Assembly: GCA_034359265.1 (NCBI GenBank)
Contig: CP136891.1
Coordinates: 90,194,501 to 90,258,500 of the forward strand
DNA: 64,000 nucleotides
Direction of reading: 5' to 3'
Source: Canna indica
Taxonomy: Eukaryota > Streptophyta > Magnoliopsida > Zingiberales > Cannaceae
Both the position numbers and the translations under genes were made by a program. Below are positions 24,741 to 34,434 of this stretch, one piece after another; position 1 is the stretch's first letter, and every line of letters begins with the position of its first letter. Under the pieces are notes generated by a model. It was not told the DNA's origin and ran no database searches. It saw nothing but the letters and a program-made list of their open reading frames with translations.

Positions 24741-25681
24741 TACTAGTAGAATTTTGAACCATAGGTGCCAACTGAATAATGTCTAACCAAAATCTATCCA
24801 ATTGACCAACGGAAGTCAACGAAGTTTAAGCAATTGTCCAAGTCTCGGCTGCTCAATTTCAATTGCAATTAGCATTGTCAAATCCAAATTTCAATTCCAA
24901 ATTGGAATTAATGTTAGCATTGTCAAATCCAAATTTCAATTCCAAATTGGAATTAATGTGGGTCCCAACCGATGTCCAACTCCAATTCCAATTCATGCCG
25001 GCCACACTTAATTTCCACTCCAAATTGCAAATTGAATGTGGGTCATTCGGTTGCCTTAAATAAATAAATAAATTTATTTATTTTAATAAATTAGTAATTT
25101 AAGATTATTTTGTAATTAAAGTACCTCATTTTGACTAGTTTAGTCTACTTAGACTATTATTTAGGTTTTATTGTAAGCCTATATAAAGGTATATTATCTT
25201 TTAATAAAAGACATTAGAATTTTTTATCTTGCAAGTGGATTCTTGCGTTCTTGACTTATCAAACAACAAACCAAACGACTAGCTTAGTCTAGTTAGACTA
25301 TTATTTAGGTTTTATTGTAAGGCTATATAAAGATATATTATCTTTTAATAAAAGACATTAGAATTTTTTATCTTGCAAGTGGATTCTTGCGTTCTTGACT
25401 TATCAAACAATAAACCACAATCGTTTGTGGCGTCTTCTATCTATACTGAGGTTCTTGTCTCTTTATAAACAACGGGTTGAGGTTTCCATTATACCGTAAT
25501 TTCTACCATACCAAGGTTCTTATCTCTTTATAGAGAATAGATCGCGGTTCCATCACAATTTGTTTAGTTACTTTTTTTGAAAAATTTGATTTATTCGAAT
25601 TTAAGTGAATTCTTAGAACAGGTTCTCCAACGGGTTCACATCACTTATATCATTTGGATGACAAATGGTATCTGAATTCAT
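24741..25681 (+). mobile_element. LTR-like region with tandem repeats
   Basis: Downstream of the polyprotein tail are a 45-bp direct repeat (24871-24915 and 24916-24960) and a 145-bp tandem repeat (25141-25285 and 25286-25430). Each 145-bp unit carries a TATATAAAG box and AATAAAAG, which look like LTR promoter and polyadenylation signals. A degenerate TGGTATCTGAA at about 25669 resembles a primer-binding site. The outer ends of the LTR are not clear. Confidence 0.5.
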
Positions 25682-25747
25682 AATCTTAATCTAGTTGCAT
25701 ACAATTAAAATAATAATCTTAATCTAGTTGCATACAATTAAAATAGA
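25682..25747. repeat. 33-bp tandem repeat, two units
   Basis: AATCTTAATCTAGTTGCATA starts at 25682 and again at 25715, with the same flanking bases. Confidence 0.8.
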
Positions 25748-26928
25748 AACTATGATCAAAGATGAAAATTCTACTACTAAAAAGCAAAGGAAATAATCAA
25801 TAATAAGGACAAGTCATTATTGCATTTGTGAAGGTCCAAGTCTAGTCAACCCCAACAAAGGGAAAGAAAAATAGAAAAATGTAAAGAAGATTCAACAAGT
25901 CAATTCTCCTTCATTTTCATGCATTTAGGGTGCAGGTGCAATATGAATACACATTTATATTAGAAAATTTTCCTAATCTAAACTCTCGACTTTTCTACTA
26001 AGAAATGGTAAGCGACCTCTACTGCAATAAAAGTAAAAACTAGTTGGAGTAAAAAGTAAAGCACAAGTTCGATTGTTGAGAAGATTTTAACCTTTCACGC
26101 TACTAACCCGAAGAGGATTAGTCTTGGACTCAAAATTTTGGCTTTTCTAATGGTATTTGCTAGTCTAGCATTCGACAACCATGATTTTACATAACCAGTG
26201 AAGTGAAAACAACCCAGACATGCACAGGCTACAATAAACAACATTTGAATATAATTAATTCCAGCTTTTAGTTAGTGGAAGACTTGGAATGGATAGACCA
26301 TGATGATAACACTTGTAATTAGTCTTTATATAAGAAATGTATGAGCAAAATGATAAACAGGTTACTCCAGTCGATCTATTAACCAATGCAAGCACTAAAT
26401 GGTTAGGTGCAATTCCATAAGCGACCATTCCAAAGTCTTTGCAAGTAAAATTAGAGACATTGCAAGATCTAGATACTTGGTTGGACCCCAAAAGGACCAG
26501 AAATGCAGCTTCCTAATGAAAACTATAGCTATAAAGGGTCCCTAATTTTGTTGCAAAACAAATCCAAGCCTGAAAATAAGTTAATAGGATTCATGGTCAT
26601 AACAGGTAAGCATGACAAACAAAATTAGAGATATGTGAACGGTGAGCTGAACAAGAAGAAAATTGCAAATCCAACAAATCATATAGTTTTTACGAACAAA
26701 GAAACATATTATAATTGATCAATAAGCAAGGATTGTGGAGCTTTATATTCCAAACCCTTAACCGTTAGAAGCCTTCCTATCTGGTAACCTTAGCATATAA
26801 AGCAATGAAAGCGTATTATCCATGGAAAGAGGTTGACAGATGGCTTCCATTTATACCTTTTTTTTTCTTTTTCTAACTTAAGTTTTTCAACTAAAGAACC
26901 AAATACAATAGTACATTAGCATCTCTGC
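25748..26928. other. Gene-poor spacer
   Basis: AT-rich sequence in which no exon, RNA gene or transposon was recognised. It includes the 3' flank of the SCP2 gene. Confidence 0.4.
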
Positions 26929-27257
26929 TCACATCTTTGAAGGCTTCGGAAAAATCTCAGGAGTGAATTGGGCTGCACTCAAACTCCCCTTAACCTTCAT
27001 TGCACCCCTGCATCATCAATATTGCCACATTAATTGGCAGACGCATCTAGGCAGATTCATCAAAATTGTAACCCCCACTTCCTTTAAACCAAAGCCAAAG
27101 ACCCACACAAAAAAAAAGAGTATAAAATAATAAAGAACCAGAGATAGATTGAACCTCATAAAAGCAATCTGGGGATTCAGTTTTCCAGTGGCAACCTTAA
27201 TAAAATCATCGTCCTTAAAGGAAAACGTAGCATCAGGCTTTCCCCCCTCAAGTTTAC
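26929..27257 (-). CDS. Sterol carrier protein 2 (SCP2 domain), 3' exons only
   Basis: Two exons fit: 27155-27257 (GKLEGGKPDATFSFKDDDF, then IKVATGKLNPQIAFM) and 26929-27007 (RGAMKVKGSLSAAQFTP, ending FPKPSKM and TGA). Both have GT-AG borders and matched phase. This is the C-terminal half of a ~120-aa stand-alone plant SCP2, a small peroxisomal lipid-transfer protein. The C-terminal SKM tripeptide is a variant of the peroxisomal signal SKL. The N-terminal exons are not found between 27257 and the pararetrovirus remnant at 27681. They may lie beyond the viral array, outside the window, or be lost. Confidence 0.85.
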
Positions 27258-27680
27258 CTAAAAATCAGAGTGATAGGAATAATGAAAACTTGCAGTAGTT
27301 TATTAACAACACGAGAAGACCATATCAATTATACATATCTATGAATTGAAGCAAACATTCTTGAATCTCCGAAAGCAAGTCAATGAGATAAACACTAATT
27401 ACATACAAATAGAACAGTCATAATTATCAATGTCACATGCCAACAGACGGAAAAAATTATCTTTAACATAAAAGCACCATATGTTAAAAGAGAGTTAGGT
27501 AACTACAACAGGCTTCACCAGCTAGTTGGGTGAAAAATAAATGGACTTTGCCAATGAACAGCTAAAAATGGAAAGCTGTGCAGGCTGACAATGACAGGAA
27601 AAAAAAAAGGGAGAATGTTGAAGCATTATTGAATTAATGAATTGGGGGTCTGCTCTGCTACCATAGTCATAGAGAAAGTT
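27258..27680. other. Probable SCP2 intron remnant up to viral junction
   Basis: AT-rich, with no coding signal. It ends abruptly where the 61-bp repeat of the divergent pararetrovirus remnant begins. Confidence 0.4.
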
Positions 27681-27827
27681 GATGAAATAAATTTGAACTT
27701 TCAACTGCAGGCCGTTGAAGACACGGAGTCGAAATGAAGAATTTATTGAAGAGATGGGAGGGGAAGAGCTACAACAATTGGAAGAGTAGAACTACTCGGT
27801 TCTCTGTTCTGCACCTTCATCTAAGTG

Positions 27828-27838
27828 GTTATTTATAG
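27828..27838 (-). promoter_or_regulatory. TATA box of the divergent pararetrovirus remnant
   Basis: CTATAAATAACC on the minus strand lies about 100 bp before the 61-bp repeat and downstream of the conserved GGGGCCCA block. This is the same layout as in the complete viral copies. Confidence 0.5.
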
Positions 27839-29112
27839 AGAAGAGTTGCTTCCTCCCCAAGGAAGCTTAACTCAACTCAACCACGATTGAACTAAGGTTG
27901 CTTCATCCCTAAGGAAGCTCATCTTTAGTGCGGGTGCTCATTGGGCCCCATCGACCACTAAATGATGCCTTTCCACAAGTGGGAAGTGACCTTGACACGA
28001 CAACACTAGTACAATAATTGAAAGGAATCTAATCCTTTCGGCACACTAGTACAATAATTCAGCTAAATGTCACAAAGTCGACATTGACAGCTCGGCACGT
28101 CCACGTTTGGTGTCCCGTGTCGCGCCCATGTACTGCACGCTTGGCTTGCCGTGCGCCATGTGTTGTTCCATGCTCAACCGATGGCATCGATGCTCCCACA
28201 TACTATAGAGCCGTTTGTCAATAATCGCCGAAAGCTTGCGCGCGTACACCCTTGGATTACAGTGCTGCGCCATACGCTACGGGTCCTTTGACAGTCGCTC
28301 AACACATAGAACAGGGATCCCATGTGATTGTGGGTCCCTTGTAATAATGGAGACTTTACACGCACAGCCGTCGTGCCTTCTCCCTGCAAAACAAACTCTA
28401 AAGATAACTATGGCGGTTTTGCTTCCGGCGGACCGCCACTTCCGCGCTCCTGAAAGACGTCGCAGCATCAAGTGTGTTGCTTTGCTCGCCGCGAAGGGGA
28501 TTTGCCGAATTTTTCAATTATTCCCCCCCCCACCATCTTTCGAAAAGAATGGTTGTAACCATTCTTCTTCCGAGTCGGTCCGTACGGTGAATCATCGTCG
28601 CACGATCAGAGTGAATCCGACTCGTGGAGACTCGTCAGTAGTCCACTCAAGAGCGTCCTCCTCTGTTCCTCCCTTCAATAATTCTTCGTTGGCAATCCTT
28701 TTTAACTTCAGGTTCCCTCTGGATTCTTCGCCGAGCCAAAGTAATCAAGGCTTCCAGCCGCAGCTAAATCGTACCTCCGGTTCCTCGGTCGGTTGGTCAA
28801 AACTCTTAGATCTTTCGTTCAGGTGCCTTCTTGATCAAATGGGCGTCTTCTTGAGATTACGAACGTATGAGAATCTTCTGCATATTTTAGCATACTACAT
28901 CCCTGCTTTTATCGCCTATCTCAAGTAAACGTCCAAAAGCCAAGAACACGTCTCCGAACTTAGATCTTGAGTTCTGAAGAGAGTACTTTACCTTCTCTTC
29001 TTCCGAACCGAACAGAGCATACGGAAAACGAAGAGCTCCGACGACAAGCCAAGAATACTATAATACAAGGCGGAAGAACAACAGAAAGGAATTACCTGAA
29101 AGCTAACACCAG

Positions 29113-29124
29113 GCTCTGATACCA
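29113..29124 (-). other. tRNA-Met primer-binding site
   Basis: TGGTATCAGAGC on the minus strand is the standard Caulimoviridae and plant LTR-element initiator tRNA-Met complement. It lies just downstream of the 61-bp repeat of the divergent remnant. Confidence 0.7.
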
Positions 29125-29196
29125 GGAAAAGGATCGATGAAATAAATTTGAACTTTCGACTGCAGGCCGTTGAAGACACGGAGTCGAAATGAAGAA

Positions 29197-31718
29197 GCAC
29201 GCAGGAGATCCTCAAGAGTCTGAATCGTGCGCTCCGACTGGCCATCAGTCTGCGGATGATAGGCGGTACTGAATCGGAGTTGCGTACCCAAAGCCTGCTG
29301 CAAACTCTCCCAAAAATGCGAAGTGAATCGCGGATCTCTATCTGAGATTATGCTGGTTGGCACACCATGAAGCCGAACAATCTCTCTGCAATATAAGGCT
29401 GCCAATCGACTAAGAGGAAAAGTCTTCTTCATCGGCAAGAAGTGGGCAGACTTGGTAAGCCGGTCAACAATCACCCAAATCGAGTCATGCCCTCTCTGCG
29501 ATCTCGGAAGTCCAGTAACAAAATCCATCGTGATATGCTCCCATTTCCACTCTGGAATAGGAATGTTCTGAAGCTTCCCTGCAGGTCGCTGATGCTCCAC
29601 TTTGATCTGCTGACAGATCAAACACTTGGCCACAAACTCTGCCACATCCTTTTTCATCCCACGCCACCAATATGACCGTTTGAGGTCCTGATACATCCGA
29701 GAACTCCCCGGATGCACCGCAAATCGGGATCTATGAGCTTCGGCCAACAATTCTTCCTTTACGGGATGCTCCTCAGGCACACATAATCTGCCTCTAAATC
29801 TGATGGTACCATCTGTATCTCTAGAGAAATCGGGCTTCCGCCCCTGCTCTATCTCCTCAATCATCGCCTGAAGGTGACGATCCTCGATCTGACTCTCCTG
29901 AATCCGCTGAACAATTGGCGAATGAGCAATGAGCTGAGCTAGTACTCCTCTCTCAGTAGTACGAAGCACATCCAAACTCATCTCTGAAAACTGCCGAATT
30001 AGCTCAGACGCCGCAACTCTGAGGTGAGCCAACATCCCAACTGATTTCCTGCTTAAGGCATCGGCAACAACATTAGCCTTACCAGGATGATAATTAATAG
30101 AGCAATCATAATCCTTCAGGAAATCCATCCATCTGCGCTGCCTCATGTTCAGCTCCTTCTGAGTGAACAAATACTTCAGGCTCTTATGATCTGTGAAGAT
30201 CTCAAAGGTCGCTCCATACAGGTAATGCCGCCAAATCTTTAGAGCAAAGATGATCGCTGCTAGCTCCAAATCATGCACTGGGTAGTTCTTCTCATGCTCC
30301 TTCAACTGACGAGAAGCATAAGCAACTACTCTCTCATGCTGCATCAACACAGCTCCAAGTCCCTGAATGGAGGCGTCTGTAAACAACACAAACCCGTCAC
30401 ATCCAGATGGAACTACCAAAACAGGTGCACTAGTGAGCCGCCTCTTGAGCTCATGAAAGCTCGCCTCGCACCGGTCATCCCACACAAATTTCACCCCTTT
30501 CTTCGTCAATCTAGATAAGGGTGAGGCGATCTTTGAGAAACCTTCAACAAATCGCCGATAGTAGCCTGCTAGTCCCAAGAAACTCCGAATCTCGTGGACT
30601 GTCCTAGGCCTTTGCCACTCGGACACTGCATTAATCTTCTGAGAATCCACTGCAATGCCGGCTCCAGAAATCACATGACCAAGGAAGCTAACTTCCTTCA
30701 ACCAAAAAGCACATTTGCTGAATTTGGCATACAGCTGCTCTTTCCTCAGCACACCAAGCACCATCCTCAAATGCTCTTCATGCTCTTCCTCACTGCGAGA
30801 GTACACCAAGATATCATCAATGAACACCATGACGAACCGATCAAGAAAGCCCATGAAAATACGGTTCATCAAGTCCATAAATGCTGCTGGTGCATTGGTC
30901 AACCCAAACGGCATAACCAAGAACTCGTAGTGCCCATAGCGAGTCCTGAATGCAGTCTTCTGAACATCCTCATCTCTAACTCTGAGCTGATGATAGCCTG
31001 ATCTCATATCAATCTTGGAGTACACACTCGTCCCCTGCAACTGATCAAACAGATCATCGATCCTGGGAAGAGGGTATCGGTTCTTTATAGTCACCGAGTT
31101 CAGCTGCCTATAATCAATGCAAAGCCTCATAGAGCCATTCTTCTTCTTTACAAACAACACTGGAGCTCCCCAGGGTGAGACACTGGGTCGGATGAACCCC
31201 TTATCCAACAGCTCCTGCAGCTGCTCTTTCAACTCCTCTAACTCCCTAGGCGCCATTCTGTACGGTGCCTTCGAGATCGGAGCAGTACCAGAATGCAAAT
31301 CAATGGTGAAGTCAGACTGACGCACCGGGGGTAATCCTGGTAACTCATCCGGGAACACATCCGGAAAATCACAGACCACAGGTAGATCCTCAAGCCGACT
31401 TTGACTGCTTTCGGAAGTGCCCACCAATGATGCAATAAAGCCAAGGCACCCCTGAACTAGCAATCGTCGGGCCTGCAGCGCTGAGATTAAGGGAGTCATA
31501 GATTCTCTCACTCCCAAGAACTCAAATGAAGGCAATCCTGGAGGTGATATTGTTACAGTCTTCCCATGACAGTCAACTTTAGCATGGTTGGCAGAAAGCC
31601 AATCCATACCCAGAATAATATCAAACTCAGAGAAGTCTAACACCAACAAGTCAGCTAAACAAACATGACCACCAAAGCCGAGTCTACACCCACTCAACTG
31701 CAACTCCGACGCTAGCAC
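29197..31718 (-). pseudogene. Ty3/gypsy (chromovirus-like) pol: protease end, RT, RNase H, integrase
   Basis: A long frame reads the protease end ([19 protein letters not shown]) and RT with [25 protein letters not shown] and FIDDILVYS. RNase H follows ([25 protein letters not shown]), then the HHCC integrase zinc domain and the core with [15 protein letters not shown] and [12 protein letters not shown]. It breaks off in the integrase at EDLLRA, where pararetroviral sequence starts (~29196). The downstream integrase, any chromodomain and the LTR are absent. The frame needed to join it to the gag/protease frame is shifted near 31718-31735, so the element cannot act on its own. Confidence 0.88.
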
Positions 31719-32587
31719 ATGAGTGGTGTATGCACGGCCAGGCTCGTCGCACTAGGTGTAGGCTCCATATTCAACTTTTCAAGCATATGAGGAGCAATAA
31801 AAGAATGCGTAGAGCCAGTATCAAACAACAAAGATGCAGGAATACTAAAAATCTGGATTATACCTCTAACAACTGTACCAGAAGCCTCCTGGACCTGCTG
31901 CTGAGTCAGTGCAAACACTCTGGCAGACTGCTGGGTGCTCTGCTGCGGGCCCCTCTGTCGGTGCTGCTGAAAGCTCTGGCCTCCCGCCTGCTGCCTGGTC
32001 GGACAATCTCTGCTGATGTGGCCTGGCTGCTTACAGCTAAAGCAAAGACTCTGCGACTGCGGGCAATCCCTAACAGAGTGGGAAGCATCCCCACACTTAT
32101 AGCAATGGAACTGGCCTCGGCTCGTCTGACCTCCCGACTGAAAAGTAGGTCGTGAAGACGCCTGCGACTGGGCTGGTGCGGATCTGGCCCTCTTGGCCTG
32201 CGGCTGCCCAAATCCTCTGCCACCATCTCTGCGCCCTCTGCGCTGCCTGGAATGAGACTGTCCCGACTGTCTCTGTCCTCCGCCACCTTGACTCTGAGCC
32301 TGAGATGGCTGGCTAGCCTCAACCTGCTGACGATCCGGGAACATCTCGGCGTGAGTCGCCTCCGCCCGTAGCGCCCGCCTTCAGGACTCTGTCATAGCTA
32401 TCCAGCTCCTCACTAGCCATCAACCCCTTAATGGAGTTGTTCAGTCCGTTGAAAAAGAACTCTGCCCGCCTGCTACTGGAGGTAACCAAATCTGGGACGA
32501 ACATAGCAAGTGCATCAAACTGGTTGGCATACTCTACCACTCGCCTCGTCCCCTGACGCAACAGAACGAACTCCTGCAACTTCTGCC
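31712..32587 (-). pseudogene. Ty3/gypsy gag and protease start, frameshifted
   Basis: Gag capsid-type sequence (VVRQKLQEFVLLRQGTRRV, YANQFDALAMFVPDLV) runs from 32587 to about 32370 and then shifts frame. The next frame (31712-32344) has a Gln/Ser/Arg-rich linker, two CCHC knuckles (CYKCGDASHSVRDC and CFSCKQPGHISRDC) and the protease active site LLFDTGSTHSF. It ends early at a frame break before the rest of the protease. The N-terminal gag is cut off by the pararetroviral junction at 32587. Confidence 0.82.
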
Positions 32588-32744
32588 TGACAACAATTGA
32601 AGACCTCACTGGGAAACTGATGTACGAAGAGATATATTCATTAGATGAGGTTGATGAATGGGCCTTGAAACTTCTAAACCTTCATCAAGAACAAACGCAG
32701 AAGGTTCTCACCGAGCTGGAGGCCCTCTTAGCAATGGCCTACCT
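32588..32744 (+). mobile_element. Orphan fragment of viral ORF3
   Basis: This stretch is a direct duplicate of 33027-33188, inside ORF3 of the adjoining viral copy. It is joined to gypsy gag at CCTGACA and to the next viral segment at ACAGA, short words shared by both partners. Confidence 0.85.
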
Positions 32745-32750
32745 ACAGAG

Positions 32751-32801
32751 ATGAGCGCGGAGACTCTCCGAAAGGGGAAGTTTCCTGCCCGAGACCAGTA
32801 G
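32751..32801 (+). pseudogene. Last 17 codons of the viral polyprotein
   Basis: This in-frame tail reads MSAETLRKGKFPARDQ and a TAG stop, identical to the polyprotein ends in copies B and F. It marks the left breakpoint of copy A. Confidence 0.8.
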
Positions 32802-32913
32802 TCATCCACAACCAACCAATCGGGAGGCGAAGCCCGACCAACTGCACTTCGCCAAAGGAGAAGTTTATTTCTCCAATTATCTTAATTTGTTTGTTTGTTT
32901 TATTTGTGTACAG

Positions 32914-33348
32914 ATGATCATCGACCGTTTGAAACAATTGGCAGATCAGTGCCGGCGAACCTATGCCACCACCAAAAGGGCTATCATGACAGCCCAGCAC
33001 TGGGCCGTCCTAAGTGGCTCCCCGATCCTGACAACAATTGAAGACCTCACTGGGAAACTGATGTACGAAGAGATATATTCATTAGATGAGGTTGATGAAT
33101 GGGCCTTGAAACTTCTAAACCTTCATCAAGAACAAACGCAGAAGGTTCTCACCGAGCTGGAGGCCCTCTTAGCAATGGCCTACCTACAGAAGGCCCGCCT
33201 TGAACAAGCAGCTGTCACGGATACTTTTTTTGAGGATTCACTCCAACCACTGACTCACCATATCAAGAATTTAGAAGCGTGTCATAAGATGATTGCTAGT
33301 AGCCGAGCCAGTAACCTTTACTGTCCCATCAGATTTGCCAACATCTGA
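32914..33348 (+). CDS. Viral ORF3 (144 aa), downstream of polyprotein, function unknown
   Basis: The first ATG of the frame, at 32914, is preceded immediately by TTTATTTGTGTACAG, a pyrimidine-rich 3' splice site ending in CAG. The predicted protein is helical (MIIDRLKQLADQCRRTYAT, HQEQTQKVLTELEALLAMA, LTHHIKNLEACHKM). It is not recognised as coat, movement or transactivator protein. Tungrovirus has a separate ORF4 after the polyprotein that is made from a spliced RNA, and the position and acceptor here suggest the same expression mode. The frame is open in copies A, B and F with only a Phe/Ser change (near 33229), so it looks like a real gene of the virus. Confidence 0.75.
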   Translation: MIIDRLKQLADQCRRTYATTKRAIMTAQHWAVLSGSPILTTIEDLTGKLMYEEIYSLDEVDEWALKLLNLHQEQTQKVLTELEALLAMAYLQKARLEQAAVTDTFFEDSLQPLTHHIKNLEACHKMIASSRASNLYCPIRFANI

Positions 33349-34020
33349 TACTGGCCGACACAGAGCAATAATGCAGCAATAATGCAGAACTTTCGCGTTG
33401 GAAGGATAATGACGGGCGATACTATCTTATCTAGTTAGGCCAGCTGTATAACTTTATTCGCTGGCAGTACAGTACAAAAGTTGTAATATAGTGTGTAAGA
33501 ACGAATCTCCACTGCGGAGTGTCATAATTGAGTGGTCGATGGGGCCCATAGAGCACCCGCACTCACTTATTGAACCCTTCTCCGGAGAGTTCTTCTAAGT
33601 CTATATATAGTCTCAACTACGGAGTTGCAGGACAGACTTCGACACACGAAGCAGTTCTACTTCTCCCACTGTACTCAAGTGTTCTCAAGTTTGTTTAATC
33701 TATAAGCTTTCAAGCTTTCCTTTTATACCTCGACTTTGCACCTGTGTTCTCAGTAACCCGTGTCAAAATCGAGAAGCACGCTTCCATTTCTATTCTGGTA
33801 TCAGAGCTTCTTTTCGATCAAGGTACTTTGTTATTCTCAGTTTTATAATACTTTGTTTACGAGTGTTTAAATTGTCCTTTATCAACCTAAGATAGGCGAT
33901 AAAGAGGGTGGTAGTACTCACAGAAGAGGAAGATCCCGTTACGTTCGTAATCTTAGGGCCCATTTAGGAACAATCAACACACTCTAAACAAGTTTTATAA
34001 GACTTTGTTTTAACTAGTTC
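33349..34020 (+). promoter_or_regulatory. Viral promoter and leader, copy A
   Basis: A TATA box (CTATATATAG) is at 33601-33610 and a TGACG word at 33410-33414. The palindromic pair AATCTCCACTGCGGAGTGT lies upstream at about 33506. The leader from about 33635 to 34020 contains no ATG at all. It holds the primer site at 33796-33807 and the block conserved with the divergent remnant (33890-33967). A possible splice donor, CAAG|GTACTT, is at 33822/33823. The transcript start is inferred from the TATA position. Confidence 0.7.
33796..33807 (+). other. tRNA-Met primer-binding site, copy A
   Basis: TGGTATCAGAGC is complementary to the 3' end of initiator tRNA-Met, where minus-strand DNA synthesis starts in Caulimoviridae. 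Confidence 0.85.
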
Positions 34021-34434
34021 ATGAGTGATTGGAAGTTAACTGCTGCCAGTACCGCCTATACCCAAGCTTTACAAGCTACCGAGTCTTTAGGCAGCCCAGC
34101 AGTGGGATTTGTCTCCCTACTCTCCACTAATCTTCAAAAACCTTCAGAAACTATTATTAAGCAGTTAAATGTACTGCTTCAATTAACCGTCAAACTTAAA
34201 GAAGAGCTTGACGCTCTAAAACTAGAAGTCCGTACTCTCAAGGAAGCTAAGCCAAAAGACCTAGCTACCTCCTCTGAAGACTTAGCGAGCTCCATCGACT
34301 CGCTTACCAAAGATTTGCAGAAGCTACAAATTGGTGAGCCTAAGCCTACTATTCCAAAGTTGAAAGGAAAACTTTACGTTTTCAAAGATCCAAAGCTCAT
34401 TTTAGAAGAGGAAAAGGCAAAACTCAGAAAATGA
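34021..34434 (+). CDS. Viral ORF1 (137 aa), badnavirus-type small coiled-coil protein
   Basis: Starts MSDWKLTAA. The middle is a Leu heptad coiled coil (QLNVLLQLTVKLKEELDALKL) and the C-terminus is basic (VFKDPKLILEEEKAKLRK). Size, coiled coil, basic tail and position right before the polyprotein fit the small ORF products of badnaviruses and tungrovirus, including virion-associated proteins. Its stop overlaps the ORF2 start as ATGA (34431-34434), typical of translation by leaky scanning or reinitiation from one RNA. Open in copies A, B, E and K; C-terminally cut in copy G. Confidence 0.8.
   Translation: MSDWKLTAASTAYTQALQATESLGSPAVGFVSLLSTNLQKPSETIIKQLNVLLQLTVKLKEELDALKLEVRTLKEAKPKDLATSSEDLASSIDSLTKDLQKLQIGEPKPTIPKLKGKLYVFKDPKLILEEEKAKLRK

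Larger units (their letters stand above)
27681..29196 (-). mobile_element. Divergent endogenous pararetrovirus remnant (leader plus promoter region)
   Basis: On the minus strand the segment runs: 61-bp repeat (29136-29196), primer site (29113-29124), leader, then an intergenic promoter region and the 61-bp repeat again (27681-27741, one mismatch). The leader matches the main array at 28838-28920: GATAGGCGATAAA, ACGTTCGTAATCT and GCCCATTT occur in the same order as at 33890-33967. The promoter side shares GCGGGTGCTC and GGGCCCCATCGACCACT with the array copy at 40528-40558. All viral ORFs are missing. The 237-aa plus-strand frame at 28215-28928 has no family features and is not called. Confidence 0.7.

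Noticed and set aside
24802..25063. Overlapping short frames with repeated peptide blocks
   Set aside because: The repetition comes from a 45-bp DNA direct repeat in LTR-like sequence, not from a protein.
28215..28928. 237-aa plus-strand open frame
   Set aside because: It runs antisense through the diverged viral leader, has no domain features, and is explained by chance openness of GC-moderate DNA.
32887..32913. N-terminal extension of ORF3 from a TTG codon
   Set aside because: It would translate the pyrimidine tract and splice acceptor. The first ATG directly after CAG is the better start.
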